The notes: generated by a model from the sequence alone, not told the origin. A stretch of DNA of 64,000 nt from Scandinavium ludwigii_A (GCA_050516505.1 CP191518.1:620001-684000), one strand, 5' to 3'; counted from the stretch's first letter, positions 35,538 through 44,787 are shown. Translations and numbers: made by a program.

Positions 35538-35663
35538 TACGGTTTCCCTGATCTGGTCGGTTTTGCAGATTATTGTAGTGCCTTATGCCGGGCCTATAAA
35601 CCAGAAATGTTTGAAGCTTATGCATTGCCGCCAATTATCATTAGCGTTATAGTTATCTTGCTT

Positions 35664-35807
35664 ATTCTCAGGGCGGGGCGAAATTCCCCACCGGCGGTAA
35701 ATCAACTCAGGTTGAAAGCCCGCGAGCGCTTCGGACGTCAGTCTGAAGGACAGCAGATCCGGTGTAATTCCGGGGCCGACGGTTAGAGTCCGGATGGGAG
35801 AGAGTAA
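35664..35807 (+). ncRNA. FMN riboswitch (RFN element) of ribB
   Basis: The conserved core blocks are present in order: GGGCGGGGCGAAATTCCCCACCGGCGGTA, AGCCCGCGAGCGC, AGCAGATCCGGTGTAATTCCG, GGGGCCGACGGTTAGAGTCCGGATG and GAGAGAGTAACG. It binds FMN and represses ribB. The following 100 bases up to the ribB start form the expression platform, with the ribosome site at its end. Confidence 0.97.
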
Positions 35808-35911
35808 CGATCTACGGGTTAGGCCCGCGCACGTTATCTTTTTGCCGCTTCGTCGGCGCTCCTAAGACTGCCCTGATTCTGGTAACCATAATCTTATTGA
35901 GGTCTTTTACC

Positions 35912-36565
35912 ATGAATCAGACGCTACTTTCCTCTTTTGGTACTGCATTTGAACGCGTAGAACACGCGTTGTCCGCACTGCGCGAAGGCCGCGGTGTAAT
36001 GGTGCTTGATGACGAAAACCGCGAAAATGAAGGCGACATGATCTTTGCCGCCGAAACCATGACCGTTGAGCAGATGGCGCTGACCATCCGTCACGGCAGC
36101 GGCATTGTTTGCCTGTGCATTAACGAAGAGCGCCGCAAACAGCTCGACCTGCCGATGATGGTGGAAACCAACACCAGCGCATTCGGTACCGGTTTTACCG
36201 TGACCATCGAAGCCGCGCACGGTGTGACCACCGGCGTTTCTGCTGCTGACCGCATTACCACCGTTCGTGCGGCGATTGCCGACGGCGCTAAACCTTCCGA
36301 TCTGCATCGTCCCGGCCACGTGTTCCCACTGCGTGCGCAGGCGGGTGGCGTGTTGACTCGCGGCGGCCACACTGAAGCGACACTCGATCTGGTGACACTG
36401 GCAGGCTTCAAACCTGCGGGCGTACTGTGTGAGCTGACCAACGACGATGGCACCATGGCGCGGGCGCCGGAGTGCATCAAATTTGCTGCGGAACATAACA
36501 TGCCGGTCGTGACCATTGAAGACCTGGTGGAATACCGCCAAAAGCATGAGCGTAAGGCCAGCTAA
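35912..36565 (+). CDS. ribB: RibB, 3,4-dihydroxy-2-butanone 4-phosphate synthase
   Basis: The start was set at the ATG at 35912 (217 residues, as E. coli), not the in-frame codon at 35897. Motifs are DDENRENEGD (metal and substrate acidic loop), RHGSGI and RAQAGGVLTRGGHTEA. It converts ribulose 5-phosphate to the four-carbon precursor of riboflavin. It is a stand-alone gene controlled by the FMN riboswitch. Confidence 0.98.
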   Translation: MNQTLLSSFGTAFERVEHALSALREGRGVMVLDDENRENEGDMIFAAETMTVEQMALTIRHGSGIVCLCINEERRKQLDLPMMVETNTSAFGTGFTVTIEAAHGVTTGVSAADRITTVRAAIADGAKPSDLHRPGHVFPLRAQAGGVLTRGGHTEATLDLVTLAGFKPAGVLCELTNDDGTMARAPECIKFAAEHNMPVVTIEDLVEYRQKHERKAS

Positions 36566-36594
36566 GATTCACTGAATTGCGAATCTGAAAAGAC

Positions 36595-36619
36595 AACGCC
36601 GGGATTATCCCGGCGTTTT
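36595..36619. terminator. Terminator between ribB and zupT
   Basis: AACGCCGGGA, loop TTA, TCCCGGCGTT followed by TTG, between convergent genes. Confidence 0.8.
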
Positions 36620-36637
36620 GCTATCTGGCTTTCAGCG

Positions 36638-37411
36638 TCAGGCGAAATCCATCGACTGAAGCAACACCAGACTGAGCCCCATCACCGACATGCCGCACAG
36701 CACGCCGTAGCTTGGGTTGTTGTGTGGGTCGATTTCTTTCGCCAGCGGCATCAGTTCATCCACCGACAGCGCCACCATAATCCCGGCCACCGCAGCCATG
36801 ATCGCCGCCATCACCACCGGTGAAACCAGCGAGCCCAAAATCAGCCACGCCAGAACGCCGCCAAGAATTTCAGCCATTCCGGACACGCCCGCCCAGAATA
36901 TCGCTTTTCGCTTCGAGCCTGTCGCCGCATAAACCGGCCCGGCCACCGCCAGCCCTTCAGGAATATTGTGCAGCGCAACGGCAAGCGCAATACCAAAACC
37001 GAGCTCCAGATTACTGCTGGCGGTGACGTAGGTCGCCACGCCTTCCGGGAAGTTATGCAGGCTGATCCCGAGCGTCAGCAGAATGGCGGTACGGCGCAGA
37101 TTACGCGGCATGACGGCTTTGTCGCCCTGCATTAAATCTTGTGCATGTGCGTGGGGCAGCATTCGGTCGAGGGCAAAATATCCCAGCAGACCCACCACGA
37201 ACATGCCGTAGCCGAGCACTGGCGACATGCCCGGCGTGCCGAGTGCGGCAGGCAGCATTTCCATCAATGAGATAAGCAGCATGATGCCCGCGGCGAAGCC
37301 GAGGGAAAACGCGAGTACGCGGTTAGAGGGTTTCTGGCCGATCACGCCCAGGACAGCCCCAATGAAGGTGGCCCCACCGGCGAGTAAGGTCAGGATCAAA
37401 GGTACTGACAT
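36638..37411 (-). CDS. zupT: ZupT, ZIP-family divalent metal importer
   Basis: The start was set at the ATG at 37411 (257 residues, as E. coli), not at 37507. The protein has eight membrane helices. The ZIP motifs HNFPEGVA and HNIPEGLA, in the fourth and fifth helices, form the binuclear metal centre. It imports zinc, iron and other divalent metals with broad specificity. A Fur-box-like palindrome lies 13 bases upstream of the start codon. Confidence 0.97.
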   Translation of the reverse strand: MSVPLILTLLAGGATFIGAVLGVIGQKPSNRVLAFSLGFAAGIMLLISLMEMLPAALGTPGMSPVLGYGMFVVGLLGYFALDRMLPHAHAQDLMQGDKAVMPRNLRRTAILLTLGISLHNFPEGVATYVTASSNLELGFGIALAVALHNIPEGLAVAGPVYAATGSKRKAIFWAGVSGMAEILGGVLAWLILGSLVSPVVMAAIMAAVAGIMVALSVDELMPLAKEIDPHNNPSYGVLCGMSVMGLSLVLLQSMDFA

Positions 37412-37423
37412 GAAAACTCCTTC

Positions 37424-37440
37424 ATGATAATGATTATCAT
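37424..37440. promoter_or_regulatory. Fur-box-like operator upstream of zupT
   Basis: ATGATAATGATTATCAT is a 17-bp palindrome broken only at its centre and matches the core of the Fur consensus GATAATGATAATCATTATC. It sits just before the zupT start, where Fur-Fe(II) would repress. It does not resemble a Zur site. Confidence 0.7.
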
Positions 37441-37606
37441 TTATATTAAAGGCCATTTGCCCTGAAAGCGAGAGGGAGATGGCGCTTTTACGTGTCCTTA
37501 CATTCAAATTTCCTGATGATCTTCATCACCGTTATCTGAGTTCATCCCTGGGGGAAAACGCGTAATGTAGAACCATCAAATCGACTGTTCCTGTAAGGAT
37601 ATCACC

Positions 37607-38398
37607 ATGTCTTCTTCCCGTATGCCAGCACTGTTTTTAGGTCACGGTAGTCCGATGAACGTGCTGGAAGATAACGAGTACACCCGTGCCTGGCAGCATC
37701 TCGGTGAAACGCTGCCGCGCCCGAAAGCGATTGTGGCGATTTCCGCGCACTGGTTTACTCGCGGGACAGGCGTCACGGCGATGGAAGCCCCGAAAACCAT
37801 TCATGACTTCGGCGGTTTTCCGCAGGCACTGTACGACACCCATTACCCGGCTCCGGGTTCGCCGGAACTGGCGCAGCGTCTGGTTGAGCTGTTGGCTCCG
37901 GTACCGGTCGCGCTGGATAAAGAAGCCTGGGGCTTTGACCACGGTTCATGGGGTGTTTTAATTAAAATGTACCCGGATGCCGATATCCCGATGGTTCAGC
38001 TCAGTATCGACAGCACCAAGCCACCGGCCTGGCACATGGAAATGGGCCGCAAACTGGCGGCGCTGCGTGAAGAAGGCATCATGCTGGTGGCGAGCGGCAA
38101 CGTGGTTCACAACCTGCGCGCCGCACGCTGGCACGGCGAAAATACCCCGTATCCATGGGCGACATCGTTCAATGAATTTGTGAAAGACAATCTCAGCTGG
38201 CAAGGCCCGACAGAAGAGCATCCGTTGGTGAATTATCTCGACCACGAAGGCGGATCGCTGTCGAATCCGACGGCGGATCACTATCTGCCGCTGCTGTACG
38301 TACTGGGTGCGTGGGATGGCAAAGAGCCAATGACGTTGCCGACCGACGGGATCGAGATGGGCAGTTTGAGTATGCTGTCGGTGCAGATTGGTAGGTAA
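37607..38398 (+). CDS. ygiD: YgiD, 4,5-DOPA extradiol dioxygenase family protein
   Basis: 263 residues of the LigB superfamily. Likely metal ligands are in FLGHGSP (His13), SAHWFT (His47) and SGNVVHNL. It cleaves catechol rings such as DOPA in vitro. The physiological substrate in enterobacteria is unknown. It is divergent from zupT and followed by a duplicated terminator. Confidence 0.93.
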   Translation: MSSSRMPALFLGHGSPMNVLEDNEYTRAWQHLGETLPRPKAIVAISAHWFTRGTGVTAMEAPKTIHDFGGFPQALYDTHYPAPGSPELAQRLVELLAPVPVALDKEAWGFDHGSWGVLIKMYPDADIPMVQLSIDSTKPPAWHMEMGRKLAALREEGIMLVASGNVVHNLRAARWHGENTPYPWATSFNEFVKDNLSWQGPTEEHPLVNYLDHEGGSLSNPTADHYLPLLYVLGAWDGKEPMTLPTDGIEMGSLSMLSVQIGR

Positions 38399-38583
38399 AA
38401 GCAAAACGGCAACCAGAGTTGCCGTTTTTAGTGTTTTCTCCCTCTCCCCGTGGGAGAGGGTTGGGGTGAGGGCATGAGACCGCACAAAGGTAAAAGCAAA
38501 ACGGCAACCAGAGTTGCCGTTTTTAGTGTTTTCTCCCTCTCCCCGTGGGAGAGGGCCGGGGTGAGGGCATCAGACCGCACCCG
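38394..38583. repeat. 95-bp tandem duplication carrying a terminator and a palindromic repeat
   Basis: Two almost identical 95-bp copies lie head to tail (38394-38488 and 38489-38583). Through most of the unit they differ only at the TT/CC pair after GAGAGGG and one base near the end. Each contains an intrinsic terminator (AAAACGGCAAC, CAGA, GTTGCCGTTTTT) and one CCCTCTCC/GGGAGAGGG element. The first copy includes the last codon and stop of ygiD. Confidence 0.9.
38403..38430. terminator. Terminator after ygiD, first copy
   Basis: Stem AAAACGGCAAC / GTTGCCGTTTT with CAGA loop and T-tract. The second copy is at 38498-38525. It lies between convergent ygiD and ygiC. Confidence 0.9.
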
Positions 38584-38590
38584 ACAAAAA

Positions 38591-39751
38591 TTACTCCACA
38601 AAAATATGCGGATAGAAGCGGGACAGATCCTGGGTGATCAACGCCCGGTCTTCACGAATACCGATCCCCGCAGGTTGATCGTTGATAAGCCAGCTACCGA
38701 TCAGCGTATAGCTGTCGCCAAACTTCGGCAGTTCATAGAACTGCTGGACGATCATCCCTTCTTCGCCGTACGGCCCTTCCACGGCTTCAACCACGTTGCC
38801 GTTTTCGACGATCGACACGTTGGCACCTTCGCGCGAGAAAATCGGCTTGATGACGTATTTATCCATCGGAGGATAGCTGTCATCGGCAAAATACGCGGGC
38901 AGCAGATTCGGGTGATCCGGGAACATTTCCCACAGCATTGGCAGCAGCGCTTTGTTAGAAATAATGCTCTTCCAGGCAGGTTCCAGCCAGCGAACGCCCG
39001 CGTCTTCCAGCTTGGTGGAGAAAATCTCACGCAGCATGTATTCCCACGGGTAGAGCTTGAACAGGTTGCCAATTACCTGATCCTGGGTATCGGTGAACTG
39101 ACCTTTTTCGCCAAGCCCGATATCTTCGATATACAGGAATTCGCTCGCCACGCCGCCTTCATTGGCGCAGTCCTGCAAATATTGCACCGTGCCACGGTCT
39201 TCCGTGGTATCGCGACAGCAGGCAAAATGCAGCAGGCCGAAGCCGTGCTGTTCGCGCAGCTCAGCGAAACGCGCGATCAGCTTTTCCTGAAGGCTGTTGA
39301 ACTGATCGCTGCCCGCAGGCAGGTTGCCCGCATTTTGCTGATCCTCGAGCCAAATCCACTGGAAGAAAGCCGCTTCGTACAGCGACGTTGGCGTGTCGGC
39401 GTTGTTTTCTAAAAGCTTAGGCTCACCTTTGCCATCCCACGCCAGATCGAGGCGCGAATAGAGCGAAGGCTGCTGCGTTTGCCATGCCTGACGTACAAAG
39501 CTCCAGGTGTGTTTCGGAATGCGGAATTTGGCCAACAGCTCATCGCTGGCAACCACACGCTCCACCACTTTCAGGCACATCTGGTGCAGCTCGGCGGTCA
39601 CGTCTTCCAGCTTTTCAACCTGCTCGAGGGTGAGCTTGTAGTACGCATCTTCACACCAGTACGGTTCGCCGTACATGGTGTGAAAATTGAAGCCATATTC
39701 GGTGGCTTTTTCGCGCCAGTCCGGGCGCTCGACAATGCTGACTCTTTCCAT
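38591..39751 (-). CDS. ygiC: YgiC, glutathionylspermidine synthase-like ATP-grasp protein
   Basis: 386 residues, homologous to the synthetase domain of Gss but without the amidase. Visible family segments are TMYGEPYWCEDAYY, DLAWDGKGEPKLLENNADTPTSL and KPIFSREGANV, which forms the ATP-grasp nucleotide site. It probably forms an amide bond between a peptide and an amine; the substrate is unknown. It follows ygiB in a two-gene unit (5-base gap) downstream of tolC. Confidence 0.94.
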   Translation of the reverse strand: MERVSIVERPDWREKATEYGFNFHTMYGEPYWCEDAYYKLTLEQVEKLEDVTAELHQMCLKVVERVVASDELLAKFRIPKHTWSFVRQAWQTQQPSLYSRLDLAWDGKGEPKLLENNADTPTSLYEAAFFQWIWLEDQQNAGNLPAGSDQFNSLQEKLIARFAELREQHGFGLLHFACCRDTTEDRGTVQYLQDCANEGGVASEFLYIEDIGLGEKGQFTDTQDQVIGNLFKLYPWEYMLREIFSTKLEDAGVRWLEPAWKSIISNKALLPMLWEMFPDHPNLLPAYFADDSYPPMDKYVIKPIFSREGANVSIVENGNVVEAVEGPYGEEGMIVQQFYELPKFGDSYTLIGSWLINDQPAGIGIREDRALITQDLSRFYPHIFVE

Positions 39752-39756
39752 GGCGG

Positions 39757-40425
39757 TTAACCGCCCATTGAACGAGAAGAGGTGCCTGAAGCACTGCGCT
39801 GCATGGTGGACTGTTTGGCAACGGATTCACCAAAGCCGCCGCGAGTCACGGTGTTGGTAGTGGCTGGTTTTGGCGCCATCGCCGTTTTAGGCACGTTCAT
39901 GGTGCGACCCGACTGCGCTGCGCCGTATCCTTTTCCGCTGGCATCGGTGTATTGACCGTAGGCCGGGCTTTTTGGATTCTTTGAGCTGAACAGCGGTTGT
40001 TGCTGGAAGCCTGAACCGCTCATCATGCGGCCCATCATGTAGCCCGCCATTAACGGCATCCAGAAACTGCCGCTGCTTTGCGCCTGCGCCTGCTGCCCTT
40101 CAGGTGCCATGCCTGCCTGAGCAGGCGCTTGCTGGCACTGGCCTTCACCAAATTCGGCGATACAGTCTTCACGGCTGGCGTATTTTGGTGCGGTACGTTC
40201 GGCTTCTTTCAGCGCATTGTTGTATGACGCGGTACATTCAGCGCTTTTGCCCGGGTTAGCGCTCGAGCAGTCATCAGCGTTCTGATACATCGACACCGTT
40301 TCGTCAGTTTTTTCACAGCCAGCGAGCATAAACACGGCGGTGATCGCCAACGCAACTGGCGTCATATGGCGTGCGCCCCAGTTCTTGCGGAACGAAGCGT
40401 GATTAATCGTTTTTGTCCGTTTCAT
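39757..40425 (-). CDS. ygiB: YgiB, DUF1190 lipoprotein-like protein
   Basis: 222 residues. A hydrophobic N-terminal helix is followed by a lipobox (Leu-Ala-Gly-Cys, about 34-37). Several cysteines occur in the N-terminal half. The central segment is rich in Met, Gly and Gln (MAGYMMGRMMSGSGFQQQP). The tail is rich in Ser, Thr and Gly. Its function is unknown. In E. coli tolC-ygiB-ygiC form one transcription unit, and the same order is kept here. Confidence 0.92.
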   Translation of the reverse strand: MKRTKTINHASFRKNWGARHMTPVALAITAVFMLAGCEKTDETVSMYQNADDCSSANPGKSAECTASYNNALKEAERTAPKYASREDCIAEFGEGQCQQAPAQAGMAPEGQQAQAQSSGSFWMPLMAGYMMGRMMSGSGFQQQPLFSSKNPKSPAYGQYTDASGKGYGAAQSGRTMNVPKTAMAPKPATTNTVTRGGFGESVAKQSTMQRSASGTSSRSMGG

Positions 40426-40564
40426 TATTTTTCATCCTGGACCCAGTGGTAGCGCTCAGGATAGTGGATGAGTGGTTGAAATTGAAGCGATGAGAGGCTT
40501 GTGAAGAGGATCTTTACGTTGCCTTACGTTAATTTGGCGGGGAGAGTGCGGGAATGCGATTTAA

Positions 40565-40588
40565 CCCCGGCGAACGGTGTCGCCGGGG
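40565..40588 (-). terminator. Hairpin after tolC
   Basis: CCCCGGCGA / TCGCCGGGG stem just beyond the tolC stop codon. The T-tract on the reverse strand is short, so it may allow readthrough into ygiB. Confidence 0.55.
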
Positions 40589-40597
40589 CTACCCGAA

Positions 40598-42082
40598 TCA
40601 GTTTTTGAACGGGTTAGAACTGTTGCTGCTGGTGGTGCTTGTACGCTGTGCGGCAGGCTGTGCAGCCGGTGCCGCGCTCGCGCTATTGTAACCATCAGCA
40701 TTAGCATCCTGCTGGGCATTCTCTGGGGCTACCGCTTCCGGGGAAGTGGAAACCGCTTTTCCGAGGGTGCCATTCAGGGCCAACAGATCGTTCTCATTAA
40801 GCGTACCCAGAGCTGATTTAACGTTCAGCTGGTTGATCAGGTAGCTATAACGCGCGCTGGAGAGCTGCTGCTTCGCGTTATACAGCGTCGTGGTCGCGTC
40901 CAACACATCAACGATGGTACGGGTACCGACCTGGTAGCCTGCTTCCATTGCGTCTAAAGAACTCTGCGCAGAAACAACGGCCTGTTTGTAGGCGTTGATG
41001 CTGCTGATGGACGCATTGATGTTATTGAAGGACGAACGCACGGTCTGAACCACGTTACGGTGTGCGCTTTCGAGCTGCTCGCTGGCACCGACGAAGTTGT
41101 ACTGCGCCTGTTTCACCTGCGAGGTCACTGAGCCGCCGCTGTACAGCGGCAGATTGAAGTTCAGGCCAATCTGATTCTGACCGATGTTACGGTCGGTATA
41201 CTGGCTACTGGTGGCATTGCTGCCATCATAGCTGGTGTCAGACACGCCGGTAGACGCAGTCAGGCCAACGGTTGGCATGTGACCGGTTTCCGCATAGCGA
41301 ATCTGCTCACGGGCCAGGTCCTGGCTCAGGCGAGCCTGCAGCAACGCGAGGTTGCGGCCTTCTGCTTCTTTCAGCAGCGCATTCACCGGTTGCGGCTTAT
41401 CCATTTTTAAGGTGCTGACATTCAGAGAAGACAGCTCCGGATAGTAATTACCGGTGACCTGACGCAGCTGTTCAACGGCATTGTCGAGGTTATTACGGGC
41501 GGTCACTTCGTTCGCCAGCACGGTATCGTACTGTGAACGGGCGTTCTGCACGTCAGTGATAGCCACCAGGCCCACGTTGAAACGCTGGGTCGTCTGGTCT
41601 AACTGACGGTAAACCGCTTGTTTGTTCGCTTCAGTGAAGGAGAGCGAGTCGATCGCGCTCAACACATTGAAGTAGGCCGTCGCGGTGTTCAGGATCAGCG
41701 TCTGCTGGTCGGTCTGATAGGTGACGTCCTGGATACCGGCGCTTTTCTCTTGCAGCGTCAGCGCGCGCCATTTTGACATGTCAAAAATGGTCTGCGTTAA
41801 GGTTAACGCGGCGCTGGTCTCGTTGGAGTTGATACCGTTGTTATCACGAAAGCCATTGGTGTAGGTATAATCTGCACCTAAACCGAGCTGTGGCAGTAAG
41901 GGGCTGCGTGCTTCGTTAATTTTTTCGAATGCAGCATCACGATCGGCCGCGGACTTACGCAGGTCTGGGTTGCTCAAACGTGCCTGCTGATAAACCTGCA
42001 ACAGGTTTTCCGCATGGCTCACTGCGCTGAAGCCCGTCAGGCTCAAGCCGATAAGGATGGGGAGCAATTTCTTCATTTGCAT
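40598..42082 (-). CDS. tolC: TolC, outer-membrane efflux and type I secretion channel
   Basis: 494 residues from MQMKKLL, or 492 from the second ATG at 42076. A signal peptide (to SHAENL) is followed by the TolC repeat: two halves with long alpha-barrel helices, including DQTTQRFNVGLVAITDVQNARSQYD and VGTRTIVDVLDATTTLYNAKQQL. The C-terminal tail is rich in Ala, Gln and Ser, as in E. coli. It is the exit duct for AcrAB and other pumps. It is divergent from nudF across about 200 bases that should hold both promoters. Confidence 0.99.
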   Translation of the reverse strand: MQMKKLLPILIGLSLTGFSAVSHAENLLQVYQQARLSNPDLRKSAADRDAAFEKINEARSPLLPQLGLGADYTYTNGFRDNNGINSNETSAALTLTQTIFDMSKWRALTLQEKSAGIQDVTYQTDQQTLILNTATAYFNVLSAIDSLSFTEANKQAVYRQLDQTTQRFNVGLVAITDVQNARSQYDTVLANEVTARNNLDNAVEQLRQVTGNYYPELSSLNVSTLKMDKPQPVNALLKEAEGRNLALLQARLSQDLAREQIRYAETGHMPTVGLTASTGVSDTSYDGSNATSSQYTDRNIGQNQIGLNFNLPLYSGGSVTSQVKQAQYNFVGASEQLESAHRNVVQTVRSSFNNINASISSINAYKQAVVSAQSSLDAMEAGYQVGTRTIVDVLDATTTLYNAKQQLSSARYSYLINQLNVKSALGTLNENDLLALNGTLGKAVSTSPEAVAPENAQQDANADGYNSASAAPAAQPAAQRTSTTSSNSSNPFKN

Positions 42083-42281
42083 TCCTTGTTGTGAAGCATT
42101 TAGCGCTGATCTAATTCAAAAAGATTCGTTGATTGTACCAGAGTCCAGCCGCGTAAAAAGTTGGCGTATCGTGCCATCTGGCGTTAATTTGCACCAATCT
42201 ACCACAGCATAAGTAAAACAGTAGCCATCGAGACCTGAAATCCCCGATTTCGTCACCACTTTACAACCCAGGATATTGACG

Positions 42282-42914
42282 ATGACCAGAAAAAATCAAT
42301 CTGTCGTTACTTACACCAAAAACGATGTAGAAATTATTGCACGGGAAACACTTTACAGCGGTTTTTTTTCGTTAGACATGTACCGTTTTCGTCATCGTTT
42401 GTTTAACGGCGAAATGAGTGGTGAAGTACGACGCGAAATTTTTGAGCGCGGTCACGCCGCAGTCTTGCTACCCTTTGACCCAGTGCGCGATGAAGTGGTG
42501 CTGGTGGAACAGATTCGCATCGCCGCGTTTGATTCCAGCGAAAGCCCGTGGTTGATGGAAATGGTCGCTGGCATGATTGAAGAGGGCGAAAGTCCGGAAG
42601 ACGTGGCCCGTCGCGAAGCGGTGGAAGAAGCGGGTCTGGACGTCAAACGCGTAAAGCCTATGCTGAGCTATTTGGCGAGCCCCGGTGGCACCAGCGAGCG
42701 CTTAACCATTCTGGTGGGTGAAGTGGACGCCACGACCGCGCAAGGTATTCACGGTCTGGCAGATGAACACGAAGATATTCGGGTGCATGTGGTAAGCAGG
42801 GAACAGGCATACCAGTGGGTTGAAGAGGGAAAAATCGATAACGCAGCCTCTGTCATCGCCCTGCAATGGCTGCAATTGCATTATCAGGCATTACGAAACG
42901 AGTGGACAAAATGA
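42282..42914 (+). CDS. nudF: NudF, ADP-ribose pyrophosphatase (Nudix)
   Basis: The start was set at the ATG at 42282 (210 residues), which has AGGA 8 bases upstream; an in-frame TTG at 42276 is less likely. The Nudix box is GMIEEGESPEDVARREAVEEAGL. It hydrolyses ADP-ribose to AMP and ribose 5-phosphate. It is first in the nudF-yqiB-cpdA-yqiA-parE cluster. Confidence 0.97.
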   Translation: MTRKNQSVVTYTKNDVEIIARETLYSGFFSLDMYRFRHRLFNGEMSGEVRREIFERGHAAVLLPFDPVRDEVVLVEQIRIAAFDSSESPWLMEMVAGMIEEGESPEDVARREAVEEAGLDVKRVKPMLSYLASPGGTSERLTILVGEVDATTAQGIHGLADEHEDIRVHVVSREQAYQWVEEGKIDNAASVIALQWLQLHYQALRNEWTK

Positions 42915-43333
42915 AGCGCTATACACCTGACTTCCCAGAAATGATGCGTCTGTGCGAAACCAACTTCGCACAGCTACGCCGCCTGCTGCCTCAAACGGAC
43001 GCACCCGGCGAAACAGTGAGCTATCAGGTGAGCAATGCGCAATACCGATTAACGATCAGCGAATCGACCCGCTACACTACTCTGGTGGAAATAGAACAGA
43101 CGGTGCCTGCGGTCAGTTACTGGAGCCTGCCGTCAATGACGGTGCGCCTTTACCATGATGCGATGGTGGCTGAAGTGTGTTCGAGTCAGCAGATTTTTCG
43201 CTTCAAAGCACGGTATGATTACCCGAATAAAAAGTTGCATCAACGCGACGAAAAGCATCAAATTAACCAGTTTTTGGCCGATTGGCTGAGGTACTGTTTA
43301 GCACATGGAGCGATGGCGATTCCGGTTTGTTAG
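42911..43333 (+). CDS. yqiB: YqiB, DUF1249 family protein
   Basis: 140 residues from the ATG at 42911, whose codon overlaps the nudF stop (ATGA), indicating coupling. The sequence has no membrane segment. Conserved features include MKRYTPDFPEMMRLCETNF and a C-terminal LHQRDEKHQINQFLADWLRYCL. Its role is unknown. Confidence 0.93.
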   Translation: MKRYTPDFPEMMRLCETNFAQLRRLLPQTDAPGETVSYQVSNAQYRLTISESTRYTTLVEIEQTVPAVSYWSLPSMTVRLYHDAMVAEVCSSQQIFRFKARYDYPNKKLHQRDEKHQINQFLADWLRYCLAHGAMAIPVC

Positions 43334-43357
43334 CGTCGTGAAACCAAAGGACACCAT

Positions 43358-44185
43358 TTGGAAAGCCTGTTAAATCTCTCACTGGCTGGTGGGGCCAGGG
43401 TCAGAGTCTTACAAATTACAGATACTCACCTGTTTGCTGAAAAGCATGAAACGTTGTTAGGGGTGAACACCTGGGAAAGTTACCAGGCCGTTCTGGCGGC
43501 CATCCGCGCCTCGCAGCGTGAATGCGATCTCGTGGTCGCCACTGGCGATTTAGCACAGGATCACTCGTCTGCGGCTTATCAGCACTTTGCTGAAGGCATC
43601 GCGGGCTTTGATGCGCCCTGCGTCTGGTTACCCGGGAACCATGATTTTCAGCCTGCCATGTACAGCGCGCTACAGGATGCCGGAATTTCCCCGGTAAAAC
43701 GTGTTTATGCCGGTGACAACTGGCAAATATTGATGCTCGACAGCCAGGTGTTCGGTGTCCCGCACGGCGAATTAAGCGAGTTTCAGCTCGAATGGCTGGA
43801 ACAACGTCTGACCGAAACCCCCGATCGTTTCACCCTATTGCTGCTCCATCACCATCCGCTTCCGGCCGGGTGCAGCTGGCTCGACCAGCACAGCCTGCGT
43901 AATGCCGGGGCGCTCGATCGTGTATTAATGCGTTTCCCTCGGGTGAGAAATTTACTCTGCGGCCATATCCATCAGGAAATGGACGTCGACTGGAACGGGC
44001 GTCGCATGATGGCCACGCCGTCCACCTGTGTACAGTTCAAACCGCACTGCGCGAACTTTACGCTGGATACCATTGCCCCAGGCTGGCGCTGGCTGGAATT
44101 GCATGCTGATGGCACGCTGACCACCGAAGTATGCCGTCTGGATGGCGCGGAGTTCCGCCCGGACACCGCTTCAGAAGGATACTGA
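43358..44185 (+). CDS. cpdA: CpdA, 3',5'-cyclic AMP phosphodiesterase
   Basis: 275 residues, starting with TTG, as in E. coli. Metallophosphoesterase motifs are ITDTHL, ATGDLAQD, LPGNHD, LLLHHHPL and CGHIHQE. It degrades cAMP in the cytoplasm. The stop codon overlaps the yqiA start (TGATG). Confidence 0.97.
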   Translation: MESLLNLSLAGGARVRVLQITDTHLFAEKHETLLGVNTWESYQAVLAAIRASQRECDLVVATGDLAQDHSSAAYQHFAEGIAGFDAPCVWLPGNHDFQPAMYSALQDAGISPVKRVYAGDNWQILMLDSQVFGVPHGELSEFQLEWLEQRLTETPDRFTLLLLHHHPLPAGCSWLDQHSLRNAGALDRVLMRFPRVRNLLCGHIHQEMDVDWNGRRMMATPSTCVQFKPHCANFTLDTIAPGWRWLELHADGTLTTEVCRLDGAEFRPDTASEGY

Positions 44186-44760
44186 TGTCTACGCTTCTTT
44201 ATCTCCACGGGTTTAACAGCTCACCACGTTCGGCGAAGGCGACGGCAATGACGTCGTGGCTGGCCGAAAACCATCCGGATATTGAGATGGTCATTCCGCA
44301 GCTGCCGGCGTTTCCGGCAGAAGCAGCGGAGCTGTTGGAGAAACTTGTTCTCCAACACGGCGGTGAACCGCTGGGCATTGTGGGGTCGTCACTGGGCGGC
44401 TATTACGCCACCTGGCTGTCACAATGTTTCATGCTGCCTGCCGTGGTCGTCAATCCGGCAGTGCGTCCGTTTGAGCTGCTCTCCGGCTATCTCGGTCATA
44501 ATGAGAATCCCTACACCGGGGAACAATATGTGCTAGAGTCACGCCATATTTACGATCTGAAAGTGATGCAAATTGACCCGCTCGAAGCCCCGGATTTGCT
44601 CTGGTTGCTCCAGCAGACGGGTGATGAAGTGCTCGATTATCGCCAGGCAGTGGATTACTACACCTCCTGCCGTCAAACAGTCGAGGAGGGCGGAAATCAT
44701 GCCTTTATCGGCTTTGAAGATCATTTCACACAGATTATCGATTTTCTGGGGCTGCGTTAG
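44185..44760 (+). CDS. yqiA: YqiA, alpha/beta hydrolase esterase
   Basis: 191 residues from the ATG at 44185. Motifs are the oxyanion region LYLHGFNSSPRSAKA, the nucleophile elbow GSSLGG, and the catalytic histidine in GGNHAF. It has esterase activity toward short acyl chains in E. coli; the natural substrate is unknown. It lies directly before parE. Confidence 0.95.
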   Translation: MSTLLYLHGFNSSPRSAKATAMTSWLAENHPDIEMVIPQLPAFPAEAAELLEKLVLQHGGEPLGIVGSSLGGYYATWLSQCFMLPAVVVNPAVRPFELLSGYLGHNENPYTGEQYVLESRHIYDLKVMQIDPLEAPDLLWLLQQTGDEVLDYRQAVDYYTSCRQTVEEGGNHAFIGFEDHFTQIIDFLGLR

Positions 44761-44787
44761 TCGGCCCTCACTACTCGTGAAAAAACC

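Noticed and set aside
38450..39412. Frame starting in the tandem repeat and running antisense to ygiC
   Set aside because: Begins in repeat DNA and then mirrors ygiC; no independent support.
42083..42281. A mar/sox/rob box upstream of tolC
   Set aside because: A GCAC sequence occurs near 42190, but the flanking bases do not fit the 20-bp consensus well enough to claim it.
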